Shown: positions 46,676 to 58,083 of the stretch, one piece after another
Layout: each line of letters begins with the position of its first letter
How positions within the stretch are numbered: position 1 is the first letter of the stretch
The notes under the pieces: model-generated
The model's input: only the letters and a program-made list of their open reading frames with translations
What the model was told of the DNA's origin: nothing
Database searches by the model: none
Assembly (NCBI GenBank): GCA_963693085.1
Contig: OY856411.1
Span: 70,786,001-70,850,000, forward strand
Direction: 5' to 3'
Source of the DNA: Alisma plantago-aquatica
Taxonomy: Eukaryota > Streptophyta > Magnoliopsida > Alismatales > Alismataceae
DNA length: 64,000 bases
Translations under genes and position numbers: made by a program

Positions 46676-48643
46676 ATATGGAATTTCGTCCTCGAAATTC
46701 AACTAATCTCATCCTTAAGAGGCTATTTAGGAGTTCAACTTCATATACATCATCATGGCTTATGTTCTAAGACCACCATAATTGCATGCACTCTAAGTTT
46801 TCAGCTTAGGGTCTAAAGATTCTTGGGTGTGTCCACCCCACCTTATATATATGTGGAAGCATCACTTAATGTCTTAGCCATAACATGGCATTATGATATC
46901 TTAGGATTACATCACCCCTAAGGGTACATGTTTTGTTCATACTTTTAAAGTTTAGGAGGAATTCGTCTATATGCCATGATATTCAGACCATTCAAATCTA
47001 ACATCATTAACATCTTACAATGATTTCAGCATTAGAGGAGATTTATCTTCATCCTTGATATTAGAATTTTTTTTTCTACTTAAGAAGGGCTTACGTAACA
47101 TGTTTGACCATTAGGGTTTCACCCTATGGTGTGATATTCATACTCAACTTAGAAGCATACATTGAGAAGGATCAAAGTTACAACTATATTTCTGATCATA
47201 TATCCTATGATCCAAAAATATCTTTATATCAAGTTCATGAGTTCAACTTTTTATGTCTTGCATGTATTATGTGAAGGAAAAAGAGAATATACTAAGTTTA
47301 TCCCATGATCTTAGCATCATATCTTTCATGTTTCATATGATGGGGAAAAGAATATTTTAAAGTCAAACTTATCATGATTTCAATATTGGGTACTACATGT
47401 ATGATATAGGGGGAAAATAAAGAATAGGTCAAGCTTATACGAGTGACTTCTCATATATAAATCATCTATATAGCTCAAGTGAGGTTTCTATCATCATATA
47501 TTAAGAAAGAGAAGAAGAAGGGAGAACATGTATTTTGAGTATCTTTTGCACAAAGCATCATACTCTCATAACTAGAGTTCATATATTACCTCACTTGCAA
47601 CTAATGATGAGATTCACAAATATGTCACTCCAGCTAGGACCTAACTTAGCAAAAGGATTGACTTTATCATATGGGTCATCTACCCATCCTTTTATTTTAC
47701 CCAATTCTCACATATAGATTTGAATCATGCATAAGGGCGCAACTCAACACTCAAGAGTAATCTAGTGTAGGACATTTTTTTTACACATATCCCATATATT
47801 GGAGGCTAGGTCCTATGACCTTCTCCCTGTGGGTCTTACTCTCTCTGGAGTTCACCACATATCTCATCCTACCACTAGATATCCCCCTTGTATAAGAGCT
47901 TGAGGCTCATGCACACTCATCTCTATCTTAACTTAGCTTATCTTAAGTGGAAAAAGGGAATGTACTTTCATCATTAAGATTTTTGCATAAATTCACCAAA
48001 ATTGGATTCAACTAGTATATAATTTAAACCTTTATAAAGAAACTTATACTATCGGAGATCAAACTTAGATAAGATTGTACATGCTTATTTCAACTATCAC
48101 CCTATCATCCACTCTATGTATCACATATCTTGATAAGGCTCTAGACATCTAATCTAGACTACTCTCTCTCTTCTAGACTGATGTCACTTCCTTTCACTTA
48201 GGTCACATGAACACTAACTACTCTCCAGTGTGAGGGACACATTTTTATATTTATATATAGGTAATAAAATATTATATAGTTTTTCTCCGAGAAAGAAGGC
48301 GTCAGAGAAAACTTTCGAGGCGCGAGCCGATTGGGAAACCAAACCAAACCAGCAAACTCGAGTGTCCAACACACAGAAGATAGTCTAGTGTCATGTCACC
48401 TAGTGAAATGGTGAGAACATAGTGTAGACTAGTGTAGCTACCCAATACATATGAGCTCTATATGGAAAGGGTTTCAGACACTTGTCTAAACCTAGTTCTC
48501 GAACATCTAGGTTCTAACCTAGAGGCTAAGTCAGAACTTATTCCTATAAAACAACTTACTAAGTTTCTAGGGTTTAAAGTGAAAGGTGAGATTTAGGTTT
48601 AATGTTTAATGATGAGCAATTATTAGGTGTAGCTACTGTTCAT
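46676..48643 (-). other. Non-coding interior of LARD-like element
   Basis: AT-rich, with no ORF above background and no retroelement domain in any frame I read. A short GC-richer stretch near 48285-48350 (GGCGTCAGAG, GAGGCGCGAGCCG) lies close to the primer site and could be a packaging or dimerisation signal, but nothing shows this directly. Confidence 0.7.
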
Positions 48644-48655
48644 GCTCTGATACCA
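48644..48655 (-). promoter_or_regulatory. Primer binding site, initiator-Met tRNA
   Basis: Minus strand reads TGGTATCAGAGC two bases inside the 5' LTR (48658-51778). Confidence 0.92.
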
Positions 48656-48657
48656 AA

Positions 48658-51600
48658 TGTGACGTCCCCGGATTTTGACTTCTCCAAACCCTATTGGGAA
48701 TGAGAGCTCATAATCCGAAAACATCATCCAATCATATCAGAAAGTGATGCAGAAGCATAATACGCATACATGAACATACAACTATAACGTACTCAACATT
48801 CAACATGTATTTTTATACAAAATGGACTTATTACAACATGAATTACAATTACATATTGAAATATGAATTACAAGTCTAAGAACATGTATGCTAACTAGGA
48901 TCTTCACAATAGGTACAACCTGAACAACTTGCTCACATCCTGTACTTTTATCCCCAGCTATCTCTGAACCTAAAACATACGTGAAACAACAAATCAACAC
49001 ACAAGGTGTTGTGTACATGGGCAGAAAGAAACATATATTTATGGCTTTCATAATTTTGAAAAAGATTTGCAGAAGGAAAGAAAATCATAGAAAACACTTC
49101 TTTATTAAGCGAAATACGCCAATTTAAGTCATTTTCCTAGATGAATTGCATTATCAAGGTGGACTAGTACCAAAACATAAATATTGGGCCCATCCCCGTG
49201 TACCAAGTACTCTAGGGAGACTCCCTGTACACCGTGTGCTCTAGGGAGGTGTACTAGCCAACATTAATCCATTCCCTCATAAGGGGGATAATGAGCACCT
49301 TAAATAACTACAAAGCATCTACATTCATTTATGTTTACAAGTGATAAAACATCGAGTACTATATAGTGCTACTACATCCAATATTTGCAAATAGAAGAGA
49401 GCATACATACATATCATGATTTCAAGCAATAAAACCATAGTCATATACTTAAATAAAAACCCACGTACCTGAGTTCAGAGATTCCTATATATATATTCTA
49501 GATCATCTACATCTCTGGTCATCACCTGATTAATAGAAATTAATCATCATTAATAAAAGTTCATCATATTCTAGGTATTTTAGGTCCAAATTAGGTTTTG
49601 GCCAATTCTAGGTTCCATCTGATCTTAAATATGTTTTTGATATTTTTATACTGATCTGTATGTCATAAGTCAGGTCTGGTAGAAATTTCATATTTTTCTG
49701 ATGCCTTATCTATTATCTATAATTAATATGAGATTAAAGCATGTAACTAGTCATTAATGAAGAAAGACCTATTATTTCAGCATAATATTCGTATTATATT
49801 CCATAAATTGGTTTTAGTAATCATTAGGATTCTATAAGAATTTTCTGAGAATTTATGTCAATTGTATACAATTTATTTCATTTAGTGAAATCTAGTTGAG
49901 GCATTATCATCTAAACTATATAGGATCAGTAAATGAGCATCAAATGACTGATCTAGGGATTTCATAATAAAGAGAGCATTTTTCTAAGTCTGTGGATATT
50001 TTGTTTGTATTTTTCTGACATTCCTATGATTTATTAGGATTTATCTAAGATCTGTGATATTTACCTCTTTCGACCACTCATGGCCCGCCACGTGGCCACT
50101 AGGACACCTCCTGGCTTGCGCTGGGCAAGCTGGTTCGCTGGGTTAGGCCTGGTTCAGGGTTTGATTAAGATGGATAAGTCTTACTGCTTATCTCTCCCAG
50201 TCTCCTCCGAGGGCCTGCTCCTGCACACCGCACTGAGGACTCTGCCGCACGCAGAGGCTATGGCGGGAGATAGGTGAAGATGGTGCCCTCCTCAAGGCTA
50301 GATGGTGGATGCTTCTCCTTCGACTGGATACACACCCCTCTGACCACTCTATCGTCATTAGAGAGGAAGGAATTGGAAGAACCGTGGGCTCATCCGTTGG
50401 GTGTCGCCGCAAAGAGGACCCACCTTCTCTGTCCCCTATCATGCGCAAGCGCCGTGGCACAGGGAGAATGTCGGAATGGCCTCACCGTCCTCCGATTCCA
50501 GCATCTCAGAGCATGATAGGAGTCCACAAACCTTGATGGCTAGTCTCAGTGCTTGGAGAGAGATCCATGGATTGATAGACCTCATGCTTGGATCTGCAGC
50601 GGAAGAGGCAAGATTGGGGCTTTGCTCCCTATTCGTCTCCTTAATCTGGAAGCAAGTCAATAAGGAACTGCGACCTCCCTGGGAACTCAAGCCTGGTTCC
50701 AGATCATCTTTGAAGCATTTGTCTTTTTTTTCCCCAATCCCTCCTTCCATCTGCTCGTGACAGAGCTCGCCAGCTCCAGGGAAACCATCCCACCACCAAA
50801 GGCCATAGACTCTAGCTCTGCCAGCCGCTCGGACGCCACAGTGGAAGATGGTTGCGGCTTTCTTCAACTTCTATTAGACCTACCATGGTGCACTCGATGG
50901 TACTAGACCCCTGACGCCCACTGCAGCAATAACCTGTGAGAGACAATGGAGAAGGGAGGAGGAAGGAGGCTATTGTCTCTCAGAATGATGGGTGTCCACT
51001 CTCGAGTGAAGGGTCATCCGGTTTGAAGTGTTCCACAGAATTTGGTTTTCCCAACCAAATTCCCTTCATTTCCCCCACCATCATCGGATATGGGAGACAC
51101 CTCACTGTGTTCTGTTCCCCCCCTTTACGGAGGTTAGGGATGACCGGTTCCTGGATTAGTCACTCCCATCAAGTAAAAGGTTGCGTGACACTAATGTATC
51201 ACAGACCTAAGTACGAGATACCTAAAGGAACAAAGTCCGATAAAAAATTATATCATCAATGTCCCCAATTTCAAATAGTTGCATCTATTTATAACAATCT
51301 CCAAACATTCCCAATTTTTTGACATAGGCTCACAAAATCCTAATGTAGATTCTATTGAAGTTTGAGATTCAAAGACTATTATTTATACAAGCAAATAAAT
51401 TCTTCAATCAACCTCATAAATAGGCATATTAACCTTGAATTCAATTCAAATCATCATAATTCTTGATCCTACAAGTCCAGAACACTTGTTATGATACCAA
51501 TACCTCAAAATTCACTAATATATCACTTGAGTCCATTGGTACTATTAAACGGGTCCCATGGACTCATATGTACCCAAACAATTAATCAAACATATTCATC

Positions 51601-51778
51601 ATACTAGAACCCAATTAATGTTCTAATTGTCAATTGCATATCTAGTTACACTTTTCGGGTGGAAAAAAATACAATAATTGAGGAAGCAATTCCTTCATTT
51701 GGTATCATCATCTACATGATGCTTATGGTCTTCAAATACTATATTGGATATCGTAATCGTAAAATTGGGGTCATCACA
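48658..51778 (-). repeat. 5' LTR of LARD-like element
   Basis: 3121 bases, colinear with 43542-46662 throughout. TATA region at 51285-51293 (TATAAATAG on the minus strand, with one preceding base changed from the other LTR). Followed by target duplication ATTAT. Confidence 0.92.
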
Positions 51779-51783
51779 ATTAT

Positions 51784-51950
51784 ATACACTAGTAGCACAC
51801 TCTAAATGTATTGAACTGGAGTTATATTGGAAAGAAACTTACATCATCATATGGGCCAGATGATGGGTCCATGGGAGTACTTACAATACCCTTGTGCTTC
51901 TCATCAGAAGAGCGACGTATAGTCTGAGAATGTAACTTAGATTGAGTTCG
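51784..51950. other. Short flank between LARD and copia copy
   Basis: Probably the continuation of the sequence left of 43537 before the LARD inserted. No domain is clear. Copia homology begins at about 51950 (GTAATCCAGATGTTTGGAGT, shared with 61808). Confidence 0.4.
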
Positions 51951-52781
51951 GTAATCCAGATGTTTGGAGTAAGATATTTACCAATCTATTAAGGTTCAGT
52001 TTTTACGTTTAGCTATCCCATTTGATTGTGGTGAATAAGGAGAAGTGACCTCATGAACTATACCATGTAATTGGTAAAATTCGAAAAACAAGTTTGAGGT
52101 GTATTCTCCTCCCCTATCAGACCTTAATCACTTAAGTACTTTACCGGTTTGAGTTTTGGCTTCTTTCTTATAAATTTGAAATTTATCCAATGCCTCATCT
52201 TTACTACTAAGTAAAAAGACATAACAGTATCTACTCGCATCGTCAATAAAAGTTATAAAATAACGATTTTGATCCCTTGTAGCAACACCATTAAATTCAC
52301 AGATATCTGTATGCACTAAATCCAAAATTTCTGAATTCCTATTCACAAAATGAAAGGGCTTCCTAGGCAATTTAGCTTGTACACAAATTTCACATTTATT
52401 GTTGCTAATTTTAGATTTAGGGATCAAATTTAGATTCATCATACGCTTCATTGAGGCAAAATTAACATGTCCCAAACGTGAATGCCATATATCGGATGAA
52501 ACAAGATTCATACAAACAGAACTATAATCATTCAAATTTAAAATGGAATTTGAAACCGGTTTAACATGAATCTTAAACAAGTTCTCCACATCACATAAGT
52601 ACCCCTTGCCAAAAAACAAAGAATCACGAAGGCGTGTAATAATAGCCTTATTACATTTACCGTCAACTCTATAACCTTCTCTAACTAATATGACGCCACT
52701 AAGGATATTGCGCTGAATGGTTGGAACATGTCTGACCCTGTTAAGAGTCAAAACCTCCCCCGAAGGAAACTTCAAGTCCAC
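51950..52781 (-). pseudogene. Copia integrase fragment, first copy
   Basis: Minus-strand integrase region of a second copia family. It shows LNRVRHVPTIQRNILSG, DIWHSRLGHVNFASMKRMM, NNKCEICVQAKLPRKPFHF (zinc-binding HHCC), VHTDICEFNGVATRDQNRYF with the first catalytic Asp, and IDDASRYCYVFLL. After a stop at about 52130: RSDRGGEYTSN with the second Asp and YSPQSNGIAKRKN where catalytic Glu should lie but Lys-rich text with Ala appears. The copy ends at about 51950, so RT and the 3' end are missing. Nearly identical to 61900-62741. Confidence 0.9.
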
Positions 52782-53479
52782 CCGTCCTTTCCTTTGACTT
52801 CTGCAGAGCTGGAATCGCCCAAAGTCACAGACCGACCTCGAGAGGCCTGGTAAGACACAAACAGGGATTTATCAGCACACACGTGTGCATTAGCCCTAGT
52901 GTCAATTATCCAAAAAAGTGGTTCAAAAATAGAAAGGATTTCAGGTTTAATAGACACGTACCCATCATTGAGGTTCAAGGATGTACTCATCATGTTGACA
53001 ACAACCTCCTCAGTTGCAGATGCAGTAGCTTTCTTTGCCTTCTTAGTAGGACAATCCTTGTTCCAGTGGCCAACCTGTCCACAAGTCCAACAAGGTTTGT
53101 TCTTCAGTTTCTTTTGGATCTTTGCCTTATATTTATGTGCATTCTTAGATTTCTTATCTTTGGTATTTTTCATAGAAGTAAGATTAACAGTTGGATTTGC
53201 ATCAGTAGGCACCTTGACCCCTTTCTCCTTTAAATGTTCTTCTTGTATATTAATATACATCATTAGTTCATCCATGGTGTGTGTCCATTTGCGATGCTTC
53301 AGAGACATAACAAACGATTCCCAAGACTTAGGGAATTTTTCAATGATAGACATAACAACAAACTTCTCAGGCAACACCATCTTGGCATCTGAGAGTTCAT
53401 GAACTAGGAGTTGTAGATCATGTGTTTGATCAGAAACTGACTTACCCTCAACCATCTGAAACTTAAGAAATTTAGACAC
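52782..53479 (-). pseudogene. Copia gag C-half, zinc knuckle and protease
   Basis: Minus-strand frame with WESFVMSLKHRKWTHTMDEL (UBN2-type gag), the zinc knuckle CWTCGQVGHWNKDC (CX2CX4HX4C), and the protease start FWIIDTRANAHVCADKSLF. Copia protease should read DTGA; here the Gly is Arg (GGG to AGG), which would disable it. The frame then changes near 52780 into integrase, and it is shifted from the N-terminal gag near 53440. Confidence 0.88.
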
Positions 53480-53835
53480 GCAGTATTTTTCAACACCTTA
53501 ATTTCAGTGCTAAAATTCTTAATTAACAATTCCCATAAAACCTTGGACGTAGTGACTGGCGGCTTTGAGTAAGAATTATACAGTTTTTTGTTTAAACCAA
53601 ATAGAATCAAACCGCGGCACGTTTTATCACCCTTCTTCCAATTAGCAATTATATTTGCATTATCAGGAATTGTTTCATCAGATACAGGTTCAGTTTCAAC
53701 TAAGTACTGATCATAACCCGCAATATTCAGCCAAATTTCCATCTGACTCTGCCAACGGGCAAAGTTGGTACCAGTAAATTTTTCAGGCATATTGCTGGTA
53801 TCAATTTTACATCTCGAACCACCCTGACCGGTCAT
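53404..53835 (-). pseudogene. Copia gag N-terminal half
   Basis: Starts MTGQGGSRCKIDTSNMPEKF at 53835, followed by FARWQSQMEIWLNIAGYD, a standard copia gag opening. It has TCRGLILFGLNKKLYNSYS and ALWELL-like text. A frameshift near 53480 separates it from the rest of gag. The start codon lies only about 36 bases from the LTR end (53872). Confidence 0.88.
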
Positions 53836-53871
53836 TGTTAATTAACGACACATAACTAATTTCTTTAAGAT

Positions 53872-54790
53872 TGTTATTAATATTTATTATTGTCGTTCAT
53901 GCAATAGCGACAGGTGCAATGTAATTAACAATTCAGACAGATCCAAAATAAGAAACAAAGTTCAAACAAAGCAGGAGAACAGAAAAAAAAAATAGGAGTT
54001 AGATTCGCAAATCAGATCATTCGTTGAGAAACAAACGTGTTACTTAAAGAAATCAGTGTCCGACAATCCTCGCGGATAGGCATCGTTCTCTCAATCTCAA
54101 TCCGGCACGAACCTGGAACAGACACGTCGCTCGCAGTCGACGTCGTCTCGTTACACCACCACCGGCGCAACACAACAACCGCAGAAACCACCGCCTGACA
54201 GTTGCGTCTCGGTGAAGGGAAGGAGAAGTCACGCTTCGCACAGGAGAACGACTCCACGAAGCGACTCCGGGACGACAACTCTCGTACTCTGGATTAGGGC
54301 TCTCAAAACACATGACGGCAGAAGACTATTTTTTGTGTGTTTTAACCCTAATGACCGAAGGCATATATATAGCCACGCACATCCCTAATCTTATTCCCAG
54401 TAAGACGCAAACACTCGGCTACTCTTGTACACAATACGGATATTCTCCACAATCCACAAGCTCGAGCCCGGCCAGGCCAGGCGTGGCGAGCGTACTTGTG
54501 TTGTGATGTGGTAACCCCACCCACTAAGAAAGTGAGTATACCTCCCTCCTAAGACTCATTTGGACACTAGTGCCCCATGTGATCCTACATATGAGGACTA
54601 CAAAAGTTATAGGAGTGAGCAATATGAGATAAAACTCTTTGTCATTTGTACTAAAAACAACACTACATTCTCACATGTACTTGCTGCACTACATTGGGCT
54701 TAACCCATGCTAAATAAGTGATTACTACGGTAACATCGCTATAACGAGCTGCTACAGTAACTAATAGCTACACTAATCATTTATCTAACA
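53872..54790 (-). repeat. 5' LTR of second copia family, first copy
   Basis: Plus strand starts TGTTATTAATATT and ends ATCTAACA, 919 bases. It is colinear with 58084-59158 except for about 125 bases missing near 54440. A TATA box reads GGCTATATATATGCC on the minus strand (about 54361-54375). It is followed on the right by CCTTA (54791-54795). Confidence 0.85.
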
Positions 54791-54795
54791 CCTTA

Positions 54796-55344
54796 TTCTA
54801 TAGATCGTCATATTCGGCTGCAGCCTCTCAATAAGAAAAAGAAGAATCAATTCCCAAATCAGATGTACCAACGTATATCCAATAGACAAGGGCTCAAACA
54901 ATCCGATGCTCGGAAGATCAACACCTTTGTCAGCGAACTCTCTATATAACTCATCCTGCATCAACAAAGTTTGGCTTCTTTACCGCATGGAGATGATCTA
55001 GGCATCCGGAGTTTCTTCGCCAGATCTCGCAGTGAAAGCGGATCCTCATTAGTGGCTACAAAGACAACTATGAGGAGAAAGGGTACACAAAAGAACGAAT
55101 GGAAGACATACGGCTACAGCCAGTGGATGGCTGTTTGTGATCGTGGAGGATGACAGATACTATAACACAACATGGTACTGTTCCACGCATTTTTTATTAC
55201 GCTTGAAAGACGTGGCATTGATTTGACGAGATAGATATTAACCCACTCTCTTACCACTCTCCCGGTCCCCACCTATACATTTCATAAACCCCTGAACGCT
55301 TCCCTCCTTCCCCAACCCCTTTTTCCCTCTGGGCGCCTGCCTAA
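54796..55344. other. Possible exon piece and unassigned DNA
   Basis: Minus strand 54785-54967 reads LLMQDELYREFADKGVDLPS then IGLFEPLSIGYTLVHLIWEL. It has unusually normal protein composition and a CAG that could be a splice acceptor just before DELYREF. I cannot assign it. It ends at the copia insertion. Confidence 0.3.
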
Positions 55345-55653
55345 TCATCTTCTCCATCCCGCCTCCCATTCTGCGGTGGCCCTAACCACCACTCTCTCAT
55401 CTCCAACACAGACCTCCATATCAGAGCGTGAATCGGAATACGCGATCAGCTTCGCTTCTTCAGCATTGATCTCTGAATACTCTTTCTCCTCATAGTTGTC
55501 TTTGCAGCCACTAATGGATTCATAGTACCAGAGGCATTGGAGCTCTTCAAAAAGATTCAAAAAATTGTGTAAAGTAATGTAATGACCTTTAGGTCTATGG
55601 ATGTAGTATTTCATAAGATTGATTTTGTCATCTAAAAGGGACTGGCGGCACAA
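55345..55653 (-). CDS. Hypothetical exon-like open frame
   Basis: A 102-codon minus-strand frame of ordinary protein composition: KYYIHRPKGHYITLHNFLNL, FEELQCLWYYES, SGCKDNYEEKEYSEINAEEA, KLIAYSDSRSD. I do not recognise the family. A 35-base part (55482-55516, coding SGCKDNYEEKE) recurs in inverted orientation at 55047-55081, where one frame reads ISGYKDNYEEKGYTKERM. This suggests either a duplicated exon piece or a transposon arm. It lies in the only non-retroelement island of the window. Could be chance; no start or splice context is convincing. Confidence 0.3.
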   Translation of the reverse strand: MCRQSLLDDKINLMKYYIHRPKGHYITLHNFLNLFEELQCLWYYESISGCKDNYEEKEYSEINAEEAKLIAYSDSRSDMEVCVGDERVVVRATAEWEAGWRR

Positions 55654-56660
55654 CTTGTTGAACGTCTGTCTTCTATTTTATTGTCATTATCTGTCTTTAT
55701 TACGTTACTATACTTATAATAGTTGGCGGTGAAGAGTTATATCTCTCCCTGAGACGTTTGGTCTCACCTCGTGAGTTCCACAACCTTTTAGGTGGTGATG
55801 GTCGCGGAGGTCGAGATTCGGGTGCAGAGAAGCAAGGAGAGCAGTGATTACTAGAGGTTGGATTTGTTGCTAGAGTTCTGTTGTAAAGTTTTATCTGTCG
55901 TCATTATACTCTCAGGTCTTTGGGGGAGATTTTGTTGTTTTGTAAATTGACACGTAGATTTTGACTTTGTGTCATGAGTGTACAGAAATGACATGTACAT
56001 ATAAAGAAGTTGTGATATATAATAGTGGTGACTTGATAGCCTTTGAACATGATATGTTTCATCTTTTAGCATATAATAGTGGTGGCGTAAAGGAGGTTTC
56101 AAAACCGTCCATATTAGTACCCAACAGAGAAACAAAATACTCTTAAGATTGTAAGTCGTAATAGGATACAATCTGCGGTGTAAGCCGTTAACAGTAAAGC
56201 TTTTACAAGAGATATGCTGAGACGTGCAGAGAGTACTGTCCTTAAGAGTATTTCCGCAATACTCGACGGTGAGCGTCTATGCGATAGTCTCCTGCGTGGT
56301 TACTTTCCTAGGATCCAACAGCTTTTGCGACGTTATGCGCGCACACGCAGTCACGGCAACGAGCCAAAGGCAACTGATCATCCTTCCAGTAGACAGACTG
56401 AAAGCGGAGAAGCAAGGAAGAAGAGAATGAGAGAGACGTTTTTTCAACCGTTCCGAACGACAGCGAAGAACAAAGTATAAGTAACAACGAAAAGGTGTGT
56501 GAAAAGTTGACACAAGGGGCGCCGGGAGGTCAGATTTGTACCCATGCGCGCGGTATGTGACGCACCCGACTAAAGGGTTTTCGTACCGAACCGGCCCAAA
56601 CCCATTTGGACTACCCCACCATGCGCGTGTGAAGTCACATTTTATTTTATTCCTCAAATA
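55654..56660. other. Unassigned part of non-TE island
   Basis: Contains short open frames on both strands (for example 56277-56657 minus) without recognisable domains. A 14-base word ATATAATAGTGGTG occurs twice (about 56016 and 56070). Confidence 0.35.
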
Positions 56661-57188
56661 TTACAGGGAGTAGCAGTCATATATGAATAGGAGGGAAGTC
56701 TCCAAAACAAGTAATGTGGGATTAAAGACTTTTGCTTTGAAATACAACAGCCAACAACAAAGAAGCCACCCATCCTTGGCGTGCTCGATACTGGTAACAC
56801 CCTTTAAGGCTGGTGTGTCGACCGCGAAGGTGAGGTTCGTTGTCCAAGGGGCGTAGATGTGGTATACGGTGCTTATACCAGATTGGGGCATGTGGAAGAG
56901 AAGCGGAAGGGAGCTAGCTCGCTGCTCGTACACATGCCGGAGAGCGGCTGCGGCGGCACGCCAAACCTTGCACACCGACCGGAAGGCTTGGTAGGTCTTT
57001 GCTTCGTTGATCAGCAATGATGAAATCCTCTCTAGGACATTCGAAGGAAGGGAATCATAGGACGGCTTGTATCGGTCGTCACGATCTTGTTGTTTATTTG
57101 TTTGGGTACGACATCTGATGTGCGGCGGGCTGGCGATCGATGTTTTCAGAAGCTGGATCGAGGAAAATAGAAGAACAATTGATTGCAG
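56661..57188 (-). pseudogene. F-box protein gene fragment (DUF295/KIB-like)
   Basis: The minus-strand frame is open from 57188 to a stop at 56661. It contains SYDSLPSNVLERISSLLINE followed by YQAFRSVCKVWRAAAAA. That is the F-box pattern (LPxxVLxxISxxL...FRxVCxxWRxA), which in plants recruits target proteins to SCF ubiquitin ligases through SKP1. The following text, LPLLFHMPQSGISTVYHIYA and later DGWLLCC, resembles the start of the DUF295/KIB beta-propeller found in many plant F-box proteins. It ends after about 120 residues past the F-box, far short of the usual 350-420. No in-frame ATG was found before the F-box. It is a fragment, or one exon whose start is upstream of 57188. Confidence 0.6.
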
Positions 57189-58083
57189 TTATGTGCCCCA
57201 CAAATTCTTAATTTCCTTTCCTGTGCGAAGGTGATAAACAATGGCAGCCGGGGGTCGGAGAGGATGTCAATGCCAACGTGAAACTTTTACCACCCTAATG
57301 TTTGGGAAACAAACGCGAATATCAGTTTTGAAAGGGGATTAAAATATAATCCGCAGCAATTATCATGAACCAAACACGTTTAGTGGAGACTGTAAAAGAG
57401 GCAAGGAGTACATGAGAGAGAATCGTGGGTGGTTGGGAATTGTGAGAGCGAGATGAAATTGGCGAGTGGTAGTGGTAGAGGAGATAATGGTAGAAGAGTG
57501 AATAAAACACACCAAGAGAGTTAACGGAAAAATTGATGTTTAAAATATATTACATTCCATTGGTTGAAATTCGAAAAGTGATAAACATACATTGTTTCAT
57601 ACAAAAATGTGACCAACTTTTCTCATATTAATTTTTAAATCAAATGATAATTGTTGTATTATTGTCGGAACTTGACCGTAAATGATTGACTTCGGAAGGT
57701 AAATAGGAAGAGGAGATTAACTGGGACTGGAACTGGTGTGACGATGGATGTTTTGTCAAGTTTCCATTTATCATGGTCGGGGTTTAAGAAGTGTGGGTGA
57801 TGGGAAACCCTTTCCGAGAACAAATGTACGTGTTGATTGCTTTTTTAACCCGTTAAACGGGGACATTCCACGCCAGCGCAATGAAATGATGGACTAAATT
57901 TGAATCTTTCTGGCTATCAACAAACTGCAGGGTCCTCCGGCCCTGAAACATCTGCGATTGCCTCCGATCATTTTTATTGTTTTTGTCAACGGTTTTCTAC
58001 GATCCATTGAAAGTCCCAAGCTAACTCTCCATTGGAAGTTACCATCCATGAGGATCATGACATATGTTCCCCCTCCATCCTTA
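57189..58083. other. Upstream flank of F-box fragment
   Basis: AT-rich DNA with no recognised domain. It could hold the promoter or first exon of the F-box fragment. It ends with CCTTA immediately before the copia LTR at 58084. Confidence 0.4.

Larger units (their letters stand above)
43537..51783 (-). mobile_element. LARD-like non-coding LTR retrotransposon with TSD
   Basis: Two 3121-base LTRs (43542-46662 and 48658-51778) flank a 1995-base interior. The target duplication ATTAT is exact (43537-43541 and 51779-51783). LTR ends on the plus strand are TGTGACGTCCCC and GGGGTCATCACA. The initiator-Met primer site reads on the minus strand at 48644-48655, and a purine tract abuts the other LTR, so the element is minus-strand. 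No gag, protease, RT or integrase is present, which matches the LARD class of non-autonomous elements. Differences between the LTRs are sparse, many at CpG, suggesting a fairly recent insertion. Confidence 0.93.

Noticed and set aside
43542..51778. Segmental tandem duplication of a host gene region
   Set aside because: The 5-base target duplication, TG/CA ends, iMet primer site and purine tract show that the paired 3.1-kb repeats are LTRs.
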